Below, in pieces: positions 16,716-26,315 of a DNA stretch of 64,000 nt. The stretch is taken from assembly GCF_024748695.1 (NCBI RefSeq), contig NZ_CP087176.1:4395501-4459500 (forward strand), read 5' to 3'. The position numbers and the translations under genes are program-made. Under the pieces are notes generated by a model. It was not told where the DNA came from, did not search any database, and saw only the letters and a program-made list of their open reading frames with translations. Position 1 is the stretch's first letter. Each line of letters opens with the position of its first letter. Source of the DNA: Pseudomonas sp. B21-040 (GTDB lineage: Bacteria > Pseudomonadota > Gammaproteobacteria > Pseudomonadales > Pseudomonadaceae).

Positions 16716-18185
16716 TTAGTTGTGCTGCGTGGCTGGGATGGCGTTGGCTGCGGTCAGGGTGTCGCCCTGAAATCCGCCGCCCAGCGCTTGCATCAATTGG
16801 ATCGACAAGTCGATCTGCTCGGCATTCAGGTTGGCCAGCTGACGCTGGGCCTGGAGCAATTGCTGCTCGATGCTGAGCACGTCCAGGTAGTTACCGATGC
16901 CGGAACCGTACCGCTGGACCACGGTGTTGTAAGAATCCTGGGCAATGTCGGTGGCGTGCTGCTGAGCACCGATTTGCCGGCCGATATCGCGTAACTGGTT
17001 GATCGTGTCGCTGACATCGCCGAGCGCTTTCACCAGGCTTTTGTTGTACTGCGCCACCGCGAGGTCGTAATCGGCATCGCGCGAATCGAGGTCGGCGCGC
17101 AGCCGGCCGCCGTCGAAAATCGGCACCGAAATGGTCGGCGCGACATTAAAGAAGCGACTGGCCGACCCGAACATGGCATCCCCTAACAACGATTCGGCAC
17201 CGGCGGCGGCGCTGAGGTTCAAGTTGGGATAGAACTGGGTCTTGCCGGCGGCAATGTTCTTGCTCGCCGCCTCGACCCGCCAGCGTGCAGCCACCAGGTC
17301 CGGGCGGCGACCCAGCAACTCGGCGGGCAATACCGACGGCAATGCCACGGCGCTGGCCTGGAGGATTTTTGGACGGGCGATTTCGTTGCCGCGATCCGGG
17401 CCTTTGCCGAGCAACACCGCCAGGGCGATTTTTGCGCTGTTCAGGCGTTTTTCAGCGTCGATCAGGCTGGCTTCGGAAGTGGCTTCCAGGCTTTCGGTTT
17501 GCTGGAACTGATACTGGCTGTCGATGCCCGAACTCAAGCGACGCTGGCCCAGATCGAGCATTTGCCGGGTGCGCTTGAGGTCCTCGTTGGCCAGGTCGTA
17601 AACGATGTGCGCCTGACCCAGATCGCTGTAGGCGCGGGCAACATCGGCGGACAAGGTCAACTGGGCGGCCTGCTGATCGACTTCGGCAGCGCGGGCTTCG
17701 CCCAACGCCGCTTCCCAGGCGTCACGCTGACCGCCCCAGAGGTCGAAGTTGTAATTGAAGCTGGCACCGATGTTACGCACGGTGGCGTAAGTACCGCCCT
17801 GCCCGCTCGGGTCCTGATCCCGAGAGAGTCGCGAACGGCTGACGCCAGCGCTGGCGTCGAGGGTCGGCATGCGGGCGGCGTCGGCGGCGTAAGCGGCAGC
17901 GCTGGCCTGGTGGGCACGAGCGTCGGCAATTTGCATGTCCGGGCTGTCGTGCAAAGCTTCGCGGATCAAACCGTCCAGCTGCGGATCACCGAGGCTTTTC
18001 CACCAATCGTTTTTTGGCCAGGCCGCTGGCGACAACGTGACGCCGTTCAACGATTGTCCGGCCTTCAGGTTTTTCGCATCGAGGCTGACGCCTTCGGTGG
18101 TCAGGCCGCTGTAGCTGGCGCAACCCGCCAGCGTCATGGCCAACAGCACCAGACTCAGGCTCGTACGCAGGGTTTTACTGTTCAT
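16716..18185 (-). CDS. Outer-membrane efflux lipoprotein, NodT/OprM family
   Basis: A 489-residue TolC-like channel with a lipoprotein signal (LAMTLAGC, acylated Cys at about residue 22) and two OEP repeats. It would form the outer-membrane exit duct of the pump. Its ATG overlaps the marR stop by 4 bp (ATGA), so regulator and channel are translationally coupled. Confidence 0.92.
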   Translation of the reverse strand: MNSKTLRTSLSLVLLAMTLAGCASYSGLTTEGVSLDAKNLKAGQSLNGVTLSPAAWPKNDWWKSLGDPQLDGLIREALHDSPDMQIADARAHQASAAAYAADAARMPTLDASAGVSRSRLSRDQDPSGQGGTYATVRNIGASFNYNFDLWGGQRDAWEAALGEARAAEVDQQAAQLTLSADVARAYSDLGQAHIVYDLANEDLKRTRQMLDLGQRRLSSGIDSQYQFQQTESLEATSEASLIDAEKRLNSAKIALAVLLGKGPDRGNEIARPKILQASAVALPSVLPAELLGRRPDLVAARWRVEAASKNIAAGKTQFYPNLNLSAAAGAESLLGDAMFGSASRFFNVAPTISVPIFDGGRLRADLDSRDADYDLAVAQYNKSLVKALGDVSDTINQLRDIGRQIGAQQHATDIAQDSYNTVVQRYGSGIGNYLDVLSIEQQLLQAQRQLANLNAEQIDLSIQLMQALGGGFQGDTLTAANAIPATQHN

Positions 18186-18655
18186 TTGTCACCTACCCGC
18201 AGCAGGGTGATCGAGTCACCGGCAGCCACCAGGATTTTCTTGAGGATGTGTTCCAGGGTCTTGAGCTCATCGGGGGTGATGGCGCCGGCCAGTTCGTTCA
18301 TCGCTTCTGCACCGATGTGCGGCAGGCGGTCGGCGAGCTTCTGGCCGTCTTCGGTCAGCACCAGTTGAACCTGACGGCGATCCGCCTCGCTGCGTTGGCG
18401 GGCGAGGAAACCCTTCTGTTCCAGACGATCGAGCATGCGGGTCATCGAACCACTGTCCAGCGACAGATGACGGCACAGCTCGGCCGGCGTATCGACGCCG
18501 TATTGGCCAATGATGATCAGCACTTTGAACTGCGCGGCGGTGATGCCGTGGGGTTCCATATGGGTGTCGAGAATCCGGTCCTTGAGCAGCGCGGCGCGCC
18601 CGAGCAGGAGCCCGAGGTGGCAATTCTGGAAATCGTCCGGAGAGAAATGTTTCAT
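18182..18655 (-). CDS. MarR-family repressor of the efflux operon
   Basis: A 157-residue winged-helix regulator. The DNA-binding part reads TPAELCRHLSLDSGSMTRML followed by the wing RSEADRRQVQLVLT. It is the first gene of the efflux operon, and two identical 12-bp palindromes lie just upstream (18671-18682, 18704-18715). It therefore probably represses itself and the pump until a toxic ligand binds. Confidence 0.9.
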   Translation of the reverse strand: MKHFSPDDFQNCHLGLLLGRAALLKDRILDTHMEPHGITAAQFKVLIIIGQYGVDTPAELCRHLSLDSGSMTRMLDRLEQKGFLARQRSEADRRQVQLVLTEDGQKLADRLPHIGAEAMNELAGAITPDELKTLEHILKKILVAAGDSITLLRVGDK

Positions 18656-18670
18656 CTGGCCACCAATTAG

Positions 18671-18715
18671 CTGCCTAGGCAGAGAATGTATGACGAGATG
18701 TTACTGCCTAGGCAG
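18671..18715 (-). promoter_or_regulatory. Two identical palindromic MarR operators
   Basis: CTGCCTAGGCAG occurs at 18671-18682 and again at 18704-18715, centres 33 bp apart (about three helical turns). The nearer copy lies 15 nt from the marR start codon, so a bound repressor would block transcription or its initiation. Confidence 0.8.
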
Positions 18716-18792
18716 CCAATGTCAACGCAATAGTTAGGTTGCTTCGTATTTAGTTGACCAAAGGCGTCGGATATTGTGGCGCGCGCACGGAC

Positions 18793-18862
18793 GCTATCGC
18801 GGGCAAGCTCGCTCCCACAGGATCGGTGTAATCCCCTGTGGGAGCGGGCTTGCCCGCGATGG
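18793..18862. repeat. REPIN
   Basis: Two REP elements in inverted orientation about 15 bp apart, between marR and the end of tamB. Confidence 0.85.
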
Positions 18863-18893
18863 CAGCGACTCGGTTTGAAAAAGTGACGGGGTC

Positions 18894-21800
18894 TTAGAAA
18901 TCCCGCTTGTAGAAGATGTCCAGCGAACTGGCCACGCCGCTGGCGGCTTCGAGGTAGACCTTCTTGCTCAGCTTGTAGCGCAAGGCAATGGTGTTGGCCG
19001 GTTCAAACACGCCAACGCCATAACGCAAACTGAGCTTCTCGGAGATATTGCCGCTGGCAACCACGCTGGTGGTGCTGCCACTGCCCTGGGTATCGAGCTG
19101 GAAATCCTGAATCCCCAGGTCCTTGGCCAGCCCGCCAGTCACTCCCGCACTTCCCATCAAGCCCAACCCAAGCGCAGCTTGGGCAAGCATGTTGTTATCT
19201 TCGCCGTTGCTGCTCAGCGGACGACCCAGCACCAGATAGGACAAGGCCTGTTCCTGGCTCATGGCCGGTTCGGAGAAGATCTGCGTGGTTGGCTGCTCGG
19301 CGCTGCCGCTCAGGCGAATGCCGGCGATCACGTCGTCGGTCTGGCGAATCGCCTCGACGTCCAGGTAAGGCTGATCGAGCGGGCCGGCAAACAGCAATCG
19401 TGCCCGACGCACGGACAGGCGCTGGCCGTAGGCGCGATAACGCCCGTCGTTGAGCCACAACTCGCCGCGCGTGTCCAGGTTGTCGCCAATGTGCACATGG
19501 CCCTGCACATTCGCAGTCAGGCCAAACCCGGCAAAGCTCAGTTTGTCTTCGCCGACCACCACATCGATGTCCATCTTCATGGCCAGGGGTGGTTTGCCCT
19601 CTTCGGTCTGCTGACCGACGATCACCACGTCATCGGACACCTTGACCGTGGAAGGCGGCAACTCACGAATGGTGATCTCGCCTCTGGGCACCAGTACTTT
19701 GCCGGCGATGGCCAGCTCGTCACCTTTCATCGAGATCTTCAGGTCAGGCGCGACTTCCAGCTTGGCGTACGGCTCGACGGTGACTGGTAATTGTGAGCCC
19801 TTGAGCGCCAGGTCGACCATGAGCGCCTGCCCCCAGTCGATGTTGCCGTTGAGCGTGCCCTGCCCGGTCTTGCCGCTTTTCCAGTCGCCGTTCAATTGCA
19901 CGGTTTCACCGGCAATTACCGCGCGCAGTTGTAAGGCTTGCAGCGCCATCGGCAACTCGGCCCCGGAGACTTCACCGTCGCTGAGCAGCAGGCTGCCGTT
20001 GACCTGCGGCGCCAACAGGCCACCGGAAATCGTGCCACTGCCATTCAAACGCCCGGTCAGCTTTTCGACCATCGGCACGAATGGCCGCGCCACCGACAGG
20101 TCCAGCCCACTGAGGCGGAACGAGCCGCTCACAGGTTTGCTCTTGGGCAGCGGATTGATCTGCGCCTGGACCATCAGCTCGCCGAGCTTGCCGCCGACGA
20201 AGTTGAGGTCAGTGTCGATGCGTTTGGGCGTGAGTTTGCTGGTGATTTTCAGCGTCTGGTACGGGAAGTCCAGCCACTGGTCCTTTTCCTTCATGCGCAA
20301 CGTACCGCCGCTGGCGTCGATGCTGATCTGACCGTTCGGACCGCTGGCCGGCAAGTCCAGTTGCAGGTCGGCATTGAGACTGCCCTTCCAGGCGAAATCT
20401 TTCGGCAACCACTGCGCCAGGCTGTCGATCGGGAACTGCTTGAGGTGATAACGCAACTTCGGCTCAGGCATCAGGCGCGAATCCTCACCACACAGACTGG
20501 CCGGGCCGGACGCCCAGCAATGTGCCCCGAAGGTGATTTGGCCGTCCGCCAGTCGTTCCAGTTTCGCCGGGCTTTGCAGCTTCCAGTCTTGCCCGCCGGC
20601 CTGGATATCGCCGTTGGCCAAGCGCCCGCGCCAGTTGCCCTGATTCAGATTGCCATCGAGGCCGAGCGCCAATTTGAGCTTCGGCCCTTGCAGGTCGAGC
20701 GTCAGTTTCTGGTTTTTGATGTCGCCCTGACCGCTGGCGGTCAGCGTTCCCAGCGACGTATCACCGGCCTGGATGCCGCTGCCCTTGAGCTCGATTTTCG
20801 CCCGTTGCGCACTGTCGAGGGTCGCGTCCAGGTTCAGGCTTTGCAGGCGATTGTCCTGGAACGCCAGTTGCGAACCTTGCAGCCCAAGCTTGCCTTGCGG
20901 CGCCTTCAGCGTACCGGCGACATCGATGCGCCCGTTCAGTTGCCCACGAAGTTGCGGCCAGAGTTGCGCCAGACGCGGCAGGTTGATGTCGATCTGCCCG
21001 GCGAGTTTCTGCTGCAGGCTGCCTTTGCCATTGATGCTGTTGTCGCCCAGACGAACGTGCAGCGCATTGAGGTTCCATTGCTCGCCGCCACCGTCAGCCT
21101 TGGCCTGAATCACCGCCGGCTGGCCACGCAGTTTGCCTTTCAGATCGAGGTCGGCGGTCAGGCTGAGCTGTTCATTTTTCATCTCGCCTTTGCTGCGCAA
21201 GGGCCCAGCGAGAGTGCCCGGCAGTTCCGCCACCCAATACGCCGGGTTGATCGCCGAGAGGTCGAGCGCCGTATCCCAGGCAATGCCGTCGGCGAATTGC
21301 AGGTTCAGATGCCCTTCGGCCTTGCCCTGCCCCGCCTGGAGCTCAATCTGTTGCAGGTAGATTCTCGTCAGGTCGCCGCTGAACGGGCTGTTCAGGGTGA
21401 AAGCGCCGGCCGGCCCATCCAGTGCAGCGTTGAAGCTGCCAAGGTATTTTCCGTCGGTGTAGGAGATGTCGCCATTGAAGCGGCGCAACGCGACGTCCGG
21501 TTCGTCGATCAGCGGATAGAGTCGGTGCCACGGGAAATCCTGCCAGTCGATCTTCGCATCGGCGCTCAGGCCTTTGCTCCAGTCCAACTGCCCGGTGAGT
21601 TTGAGGGATTGCTTGTCGTTGGCCGTCAGGTCCAACCCGGCAATCTGCGCGCCCTTGGCGTCGACCTTGCCTTGCAGCAGTAACGCGACCGGGCCTTGCT
21701 CGGCGGGCAAAGAGGCTTTGCCGAGCAATTGATAACCGTTTTTCAGATCACCGTCGCCGGTCAGTTCCAGTTGATTGAGTTGCAGCGTGTCCGGCAGGTC

Positions 21801-22562
21801 GGCACTGGCCTTGAAGCCATCGGCGGTGATCCGCACCTTGGCCGGCAGGTTTTCCACCAAGGGTTGCAGTTCAGCGGTCAGTTGCCCGTTCAGGTAACCG
21901 CTGCTGTCGGCTTTCAAGTTCAGGGTTTTCAGCAGATCGCCGTCAACCTTCAACGCCAGTGTCCAAGGCCCCGGGGTCGCCAGGGTCAGATTGCCTTCAG
22001 CCTTGAGTGGCCAATTACCGCTGGGCTGCAACAGGCCGGAGAGGTTCAGGCTCAGGTCATCGCGTTGCAACTTCACCGAGTCGATCTGCAAGCCTTGCAC
22101 CGTCCAGTGCGCCGCCAATTGCAGGCCTTTGAGCGCTTCGCTGCCATTGAACAGCAGGCTGCCGACCTGGACGTCACCCAGCTCGATCGCCACGGGCAAC
22201 TTCAATTCCGGAAGGCTGAGCGGCCCGCTGCTTTGCTCTTCAGCGCCCGGGGGAAATTGCAGGCTGACCTGGTCAGCCTTCACTTGCTCAAGGCACAGGG
22301 TCATGCGCGTCAGGCACAACGGTGACCAGGCGAAAATCACCTTGCTCAGTTCAACCCGGCGGGTGTCTTGCTGCCACAGCACATGATCGGCGCTCCACTG
22401 TCCGCCCAAACGGCCCTGGAAATTCTCGACGGTCAGACCCGGCACGAACCCCAATGCCCAGCGGCTGCCCGTGGCTGTACCCAGCACCGACACCACGCTC
22501 AGCAGCACCAGCATCAGCAGCGCCAGAATCGCCAGCAGCGTTATTTTCAAACCACGATTCAA
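18894..22562 (-). CDS. tamB: TamB, inner-membrane subunit of the translocation and assembly module
   Basis: A 1222-residue AsmA-like bridging protein with an N-terminal membrane anchor (LKITLLAILALLMLVLLSVV) and a long repetitive beta-structure, ending in the conserved DUF490 domain (C-terminal 350 residues, final ...LDIFYKRDF). It spans the periplasm and works with TamA in outer-membrane assembly or lipid transport. The start appears to be TTG (22560-22562), overlapping the tamA stop by 4 bp; no ATG fits better. Confidence 0.95.
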   Translation of the reverse strand: MNRGLKITLLAILALLMLVLLSVVSVLGTATGSRWALGFVPGLTVENFQGRLGGQWSADHVLWQQDTRRVELSKVIFAWSPLCLTRMTLCLEQVKADQVSLQFPPGAEEQSSGPLSLPELKLPVAIELGDVQVGSLLFNGSEALKGLQLAAHWTVQGLQIDSVKLQRDDLSLNLSGLLQPSGNWPLKAEGNLTLATPGPWTLALKVDGDLLKTLNLKADSSGYLNGQLTAELQPLVENLPAKVRITADGFKASADLPDTLQLNQLELTGDGDLKNGYQLLGKASLPAEQGPVALLLQGKVDAKGAQIAGLDLTANDKQSLKLTGQLDWSKGLSADAKIDWQDFPWHRLYPLIDEPDVALRRFNGDISYTDGKYLGSFNAALDGPAGAFTLNSPFSGDLTRIYLQQIELQAGQGKAEGHLNLQFADGIAWDTALDLSAINPAYWVAELPGTLAGPLRSKGEMKNEQLSLTADLDLKGKLRGQPAVIQAKADGGGEQWNLNALHVRLGDNSINGKGSLQQKLAGQIDINLPRLAQLWPQLRGQLNGRIDVAGTLKAPQGKLGLQGSQLAFQDNRLQSLNLDATLDSAQRAKIELKGSGIQAGDTSLGTLTASGQGDIKNQKLTLDLQGPKLKLALGLDGNLNQGNWRGRLANGDIQAGGQDWKLQSPAKLERLADGQITFGAHCWASGPASLCGEDSRLMPEPKLRYHLKQFPIDSLAQWLPKDFAWKGSLNADLQLDLPASGPNGQISIDASGGTLRMKEKDQWLDFPYQTLKITSKLTPKRIDTDLNFVGGKLGELMVQAQINPLPKSKPVSGSFRLSGLDLSVARPFVPMVEKLTGRLNGSGTISGGLLAPQVNGSLLLSDGEVSGAELPMALQALQLRAVIAGETVQLNGDWKSGKTGQGTLNGNIDWGQALMVDLALKGSQLPVTVEPYAKLEVAPDLKISMKGDELAIAGKVLVPRGEITIRELPPSTVKVSDDVVIVGQQTEEGKPPLAMKMDIDVVVGEDKLSFAGFGLTANVQGHVHIGDNLDTRGELWLNDGRYRAYGQRLSVRRARLLFAGPLDQPYLDVEAIRQTDDVIAGIRLSGSAEQPTTQIFSEPAMSQEQALSYLVLGRPLSSNGEDNNMLAQAALGLGLMGSAGVTGGLAKDLGIQDFQLDTQGSGSTTSVVASGNISEKLSLRYGVGVFEPANTIALRYKLSKKVYLEAASGVASSLDIFYKRDF

Positions 22563-24286
22563 AGCTCAGGCCCCATGGAAAAGTGCAGTCGAATGCCGCC
22601 GTCGTCGTCCAGCGCATGGGCCAGGTCAAGACGGATCGGCCCTACCGGCGAGACCCAGCGCACGCCGATACCCACACCGGTCTTGAGGTTCGGCAATTCG
22701 AGTGTATTGAAGGCGTTGCCCTGATCAACGAAGGTCGCGACCCGCCATTTTTCGGCGACGGAATATTGGTATTCGGCGCTGGCTGCGACCATGTAGCGGC
22801 CGCCGATGCGGTCGCCCTCGGAGTTTTCCGGGGACAGGCTTTGATAGTCGTAACCGCGCACGCTCTGATCACCACCGGCGAAAAACCGCAGCGACGGCGG
22901 GACTGAGCTGAAGCCATTGGTGGCGCTGCCGCCCACCTGCACCCGGCCAAGAAAGCGGTGTTTGTCAAAGACCGTGGTCAAGCCTTTCACCAACGCGGTG
23001 CCGTATAGCAAGTTGCTGTCTGAACCCAGGCCTTCTTTCGCCACTTTGGACTCGAATTGCAGGCGATAGCCGTTGTGCGGGTCGATGCGGTTGTCACTTT
23101 TCAGGTAGGAATAGCTGACGCCGGGCATCAGCAACGTACTCAAACCCGCGTCGTCACCCAGTGAGTAATCCTCACGCTGCCATTTCAACGACACCACGCG
23201 CTGCCAGCCACTGGGTAACTTGCTGTGCCATTCCGGGCCGAGGGTCAGCAGCTTGCTGTGGGTGTCGGTACCGGCGATGTCTTCGTTCTGGTAACCACCG
23301 GCAAAACGCAGTTTGTCGGTCAGTGGCGGGTCCAGCGGGATGTCGTAGAACAGCCCGACGTTTTGCCGGGGCGCCGATAGCTCGGCTTCCCAGCCATAAC
23401 TATGCCCCTGCGGATTGACCCAGTGCCGGGTCCAGTTGGCCTTGATCCGGGGACCGACGTCCGTGGAATAACCCAGGCCCAGGCCCATGGTTCGCGGCTT
23501 GCGCGTTTCGAGTTTGACGTCCACCGGGATCACGTCATCTTTGGATGCCGTGGGTGCTGCATCGACGCGCACACCTTCGAAATAGCCACTCGATTGCAAC
23601 GCCTGATTGAGCTCGGCGATGAGCTCAGAGTCATAAGGCGCGCCGGCCTTGAACGGCACCATGCGTTGCAGCAGGTCTTCATCGAAAGGCGTGTCGCCTT
23701 CGAAACTGACCTTGCCCAGCGCATAACGCGGGCCGCTGTTGTAGATCAGTTCGATATCGGCCACGCCGGCGCGCGGGTCCACCGACAACTTCTGGCTGGT
23801 GAAGTGACCACTGAAAAAGCCGAAGCGCGAGGCTTGATTCTGGATCAGGCGCTTGGCGTCTTCGTAATGACCATGATTGAGCACCGCACCGGTTTTCAGC
23901 GAAGCGCCTTGGGGCACACGAAAGGATTTGAGGTCTGCCGCCGGGCCGTCGACGCGAATCGTGACATTGCGCAGGTGTACCGGCTCGCCGGGGTCGATGT
24001 TGAGCACCAGGCGCGGCGTCTTGCCACCCTTCACATTACTGTCGATCTGCGGCTGGTAATAACCCAAGGCCTGGGCGGCCTTGCGCGCCTGCTGCTCGGC
24101 GCCACGACTGAAGCGCAGCAGCGCTTCTTCGTCACGATCGCCAAGGTTGCCGATATAGCCCTCTACATTGGCTTTCAGCTCATCATTGGACGGTTTGATC
24201 CGCACATCCAATTCACTTTGGGCCAGTGCCGCACTGCTGGTTAACAGCATCAGTACGCCACTGGTAAATCTTCCTGGAAACTTCAT
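22559..24286 (-). CDS. tamA: TamA, Omp85-family outer-membrane assembly protein
   Basis: A 575-residue Omp85 protein: signal peptide (FTSGVLMLLTSSAALAQ), three POTRA domains to about residue 260 and a C-terminal 16-strand barrel with the conserved VRGY motif (SVRGYDYQSL). It inserts certain beta-barrel proteins into the outer membrane with TamB, whose gene overlaps it. ATG 24284-24286 is chosen because the signal peptide begins there; an in-frame GTG 18 nt upstream is less likely. Confidence 0.94.
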   Translation of the reverse strand: MKFPGRFTSGVLMLLTSSAALAQSELDVRIKPSNDELKANVEGYIGNLGDRDEEALLRFSRGAEQQARKAAQALGYYQPQIDSNVKGGKTPRLVLNIDPGEPVHLRNVTIRVDGPAADLKSFRVPQGASLKTGAVLNHGHYEDAKRLIQNQASRFGFFSGHFTSQKLSVDPRAGVADIELIYNSGPRYALGKVSFEGDTPFDEDLLQRMVPFKAGAPYDSELIAELNQALQSSGYFEGVRVDAAPTASKDDVIPVDVKLETRKPRTMGLGLGYSTDVGPRIKANWTRHWVNPQGHSYGWEAELSAPRQNVGLFYDIPLDPPLTDKLRFAGGYQNEDIAGTDTHSKLLTLGPEWHSKLPSGWQRVVSLKWQREDYSLGDDAGLSTLLMPGVSYSYLKSDNRIDPHNGYRLQFESKVAKEGLGSDSNLLYGTALVKGLTTVFDKHRFLGRVQVGGSATNGFSSVPPSLRFFAGGDQSVRGYDYQSLSPENSEGDRIGGRYMVAASAEYQYSVAEKWRVATFVDQGNAFNTLELPNLKTGVGIGVRWVSPVGPIRLDLAHALDDDGGIRLHFSMGPEL

Positions 24287-24352
24287 AGGCACGGATGCTA
24301 TCACGAGCTTGGGAGCGTGATAGAGCGTGGGGAGGCGTTAAAGTTCTACTGT

Positions 24353-25003
24353 TTATGCCGTCGCGGTGTGCAAAACCTGCGGATTGGCATGGAAAAAAAC
24401 GTGCTCGCGGATGGGGCCTACAGCGACCTCGCCGATTTCCTCGTAACCCTGACGTTTATAGAACTCCAGGTAGCGAGGATTCCCGGTGTCGAGGATCACA
24501 CCCTCGGAGGTTTCATCGACGGCGCACCAGTTATGCACCGCTTGCAGCAGTTGCTCGCCAAAATGTTTGCCCTGAAATTGCGGGTGAATGCCCAGCAGCG
24601 GCAACACATGGACCGAGTCCGTGGGCAGACAGGCCGCGACGGCGGCGTGGTAGTCGAGGTAGCGGCGGGTGCAACGAAAACCGGCACTGAGCACCATGCG
24701 TAAACGCCAGGCCCAACTTTCGGTGATGCCCAGGCGTCGTTGTGGGGGCGCGATCAGCGCGATGCCAATCAAACGGTCGTTGACCAGCAAGCCAATGGCC
24801 GGCAACTCCTGGACAAAGTGCTGTTTGACCAGCTCACGCACGGTCGCCCGCACGCGATGTTCATAACCGGGGCGTTCGGCCTCGAACAGGTAACCGAAGG
24901 TCGGTTCGTGGCGGTAAGCGTGGTAAAGCAGGGAGCGCGCTTCGTGGGCATAGCCGCTGTCGAGCATGTGGATATCGGCAAGGGCGGTAGAGGTTTCAGG
25001 CAT
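24353..25003 (-). CDS. GNAT-family N-acetyltransferase
   Basis: A 216-residue acetyltransferase. The acetyl-CoA-binding motif A is seen as LLGIHPQFQGKHFGEQLL near residues 137-154, and motif B as ILDTGNPRYLEFYKRQGYEE. The substrate cannot be told from sequence. It stands alone, divergent from xthA. Confidence 0.8.
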   Translation of the reverse strand: MPETSTALADIHMLDSGYAHEARSLLYHAYRHEPTFGYLFEAERPGYEHRVRATVRELVKQHFVQELPAIGLLVNDRLIGIALIAPPQRRLGITESWAWRLRMVLSAGFRCTRRYLDYHAAVAACLPTDSVHVLPLLGIHPQFQGKHFGEQLLQAVHNWCAVDETSEGVILDTGNPRYLEFYKRQGYEEIGEVAVGPIREHVFFHANPQVLHTATA

Positions 25004-25135
25004 AACGGTTAATCTCCCCGGTACAGCTCAAATGGCTGTGCTCTTCTTGGTACGAGCCTATCGGTGCTGACACAGTTCCCTACTGATCGATATCAGTGTT
25101 GACTGTGATGACGCCATCGTCGGAACGCCGCCCGG

Positions 25136-25205
25136 AACAAGCTCGGCTCCCACAAAGGTATAGACCAGACTCGGACTGTAGGAGTGAGCCTGCTCGCGAT
25201 GAGGC
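25136..25205. repeat. REPIN
   Basis: A degenerate REP copy (AAGCTCGGCTCCCAC) followed by an inverted copy (TGTAGGAGTGAGCCTGCTCG), upstream of xthA. Confidence 0.75.
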
Positions 25206-25312
25206 CCGCATTGGCGATGAAAGACCTACCTCCGGACACGAATCCCCTCACCCCACGCTGGCCCGATTCCTACATGTCAGCTAGCATCGCCCTTTTGCCA
25301 GGACTGCCGACC

Positions 25313-26125
25313 ATGAAGATCGTCTCCTTCAACATCAACGGGCTGCGTGCTCGCCCGCATCAGCTGGCGGCGCTGATTGAAAAACATCAGCCAGACGTCA
25401 TCGGCTTGCAGGAAACCAAGGTTCACGACGACCAGTTCCCCCTGGCCGAGGTTCAGGCGCTGGGCTATCACGTGTACTTTCATGGGCAGAAAGGCCATTA
25501 CGGCGTCGCCCTGCTCTCGCGCAAAGAACCGCTGGCACTGCACAAAGGCTTTGCCACCGATGAAGAAGACGCTCAGCGCCGCTTCATCTGGGGCACATTC
25601 GCCGACGCCAACGGCGTGCCGGTGACGATCATGAACGGCTATTTCCCACAGGGCGAAAGCCGCGATCACCCGACCAAGTTCCCGGCCAAGCAACGTTTCT
25701 ACAGCGACCTGCAGCAACTGCTGGAAAGCCAGTTCAGCAACGATCAGCCGGTGGTCGTCATGGGTGACGTGAATATTTCCCCGGAAGACTGCGACATCGG
25801 CATCGGCCCGGACAACATGAAACGCTGGCTGAAAACCGGCAAATGCAGTTTCTTGCCGGAAGAGCGCGAATGGATGGCACGCCTGAAAAACTGGGGCCTG
25901 GTGGACAGTTTCCGTCACCTCAACCCGGACGTGGCCGATCGTTTCAGTTGGTTCGACTACCGCAGTCGTGGCTTTGAAGATGAACCCAAGCGCGGGCTGC
26001 GGATTGACTTGATCATGGCCTCCCATGGCTTGTTGCCACGGATCAAGGACGCCGGCGTGGATTACGACCTGCGCGGGATGGAAAAACCGTCCGATCACGC
26101 GCCGATCTGGCTTGAGTTGAGCTGA
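25313..26125 (+). CDS. xthA: Exodeoxyribonuclease III
   Basis: A 270-residue AP endonuclease/3'-5' exonuclease of base-excision repair. Motifs FNINGLRAR, the metal ligand Glu in GLQETKV, the VVMGDVNI segment with catalytic Asp and Asn, and the terminal SDHAPI are all intact. The start is ATG 25313, where homology begins; the open frame continues upstream through a REP element and is not coding there. Confidence 0.95.
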   Translation: MKIVSFNINGLRARPHQLAALIEKHQPDVIGLQETKVHDDQFPLAEVQALGYHVYFHGQKGHYGVALLSRKEPLALHKGFATDEEDAQRRFIWGTFADANGVPVTIMNGYFPQGESRDHPTKFPAKQRFYSDLQQLLESQFSNDQPVVVMGDVNISPEDCDIGIGPDNMKRWLKTGKCSFLPEEREWMARLKNWGLVDSFRHLNPDVADRFSWFDYRSRGFEDEPKRGLRIDLIMASHGLLPRIKDAGVDYDLRGMEKPSDHAPIWLELS

Positions 26126-26147
26126 TCCCAGGCTTTACACAAATCAA

Positions 26148-26241
26148 AATGTGGGAGCGAGCTTGCTCGCGATTGGGGACTTTCAGCCAACATAGATGTT
26201 GGAAGTGCCACCGTCATCGCGAGCAAGCTCGCTCCCACATT
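26148..26241. repeat. REPIN
   Basis: Two near-perfect inverted REP copies (AATGTGGGAGCGAGCTTGCT... and complement) about 42 bp apart, downstream of xthA. Confidence 0.85.
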
Positions 26242-26282
26242 AGTTAACTGTCATCTTTCGGAAACCTTGCTGACTTATTGTC

Positions 26283-26314
26283 CCCGCACTTTCTTTGTTT
26301 TTTTAAGGTGCGGG
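26283..26314 (+). promoter_or_regulatory. Hairpin covering the ribosome-binding site
   Basis: CCCGCAC (26283-26289) pairs perfectly with GTGCGGG (26308-26314); the ribosome site AAGG sits at the edge of the 3' arm, and the ATG follows 1 nt after the stem. It could hold translation down until melted. The T-rich 18-nt loop is unusual for this genome. Confidence 0.4.
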
Positions 26315-26315
26315 C

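Noticed and set aside
15504..16994. A 496-residue plus-strand open frame opposite the efflux genes
   Set aside because: It crosses the boundary of two real minus-strand genes and shows no recognisable domain.
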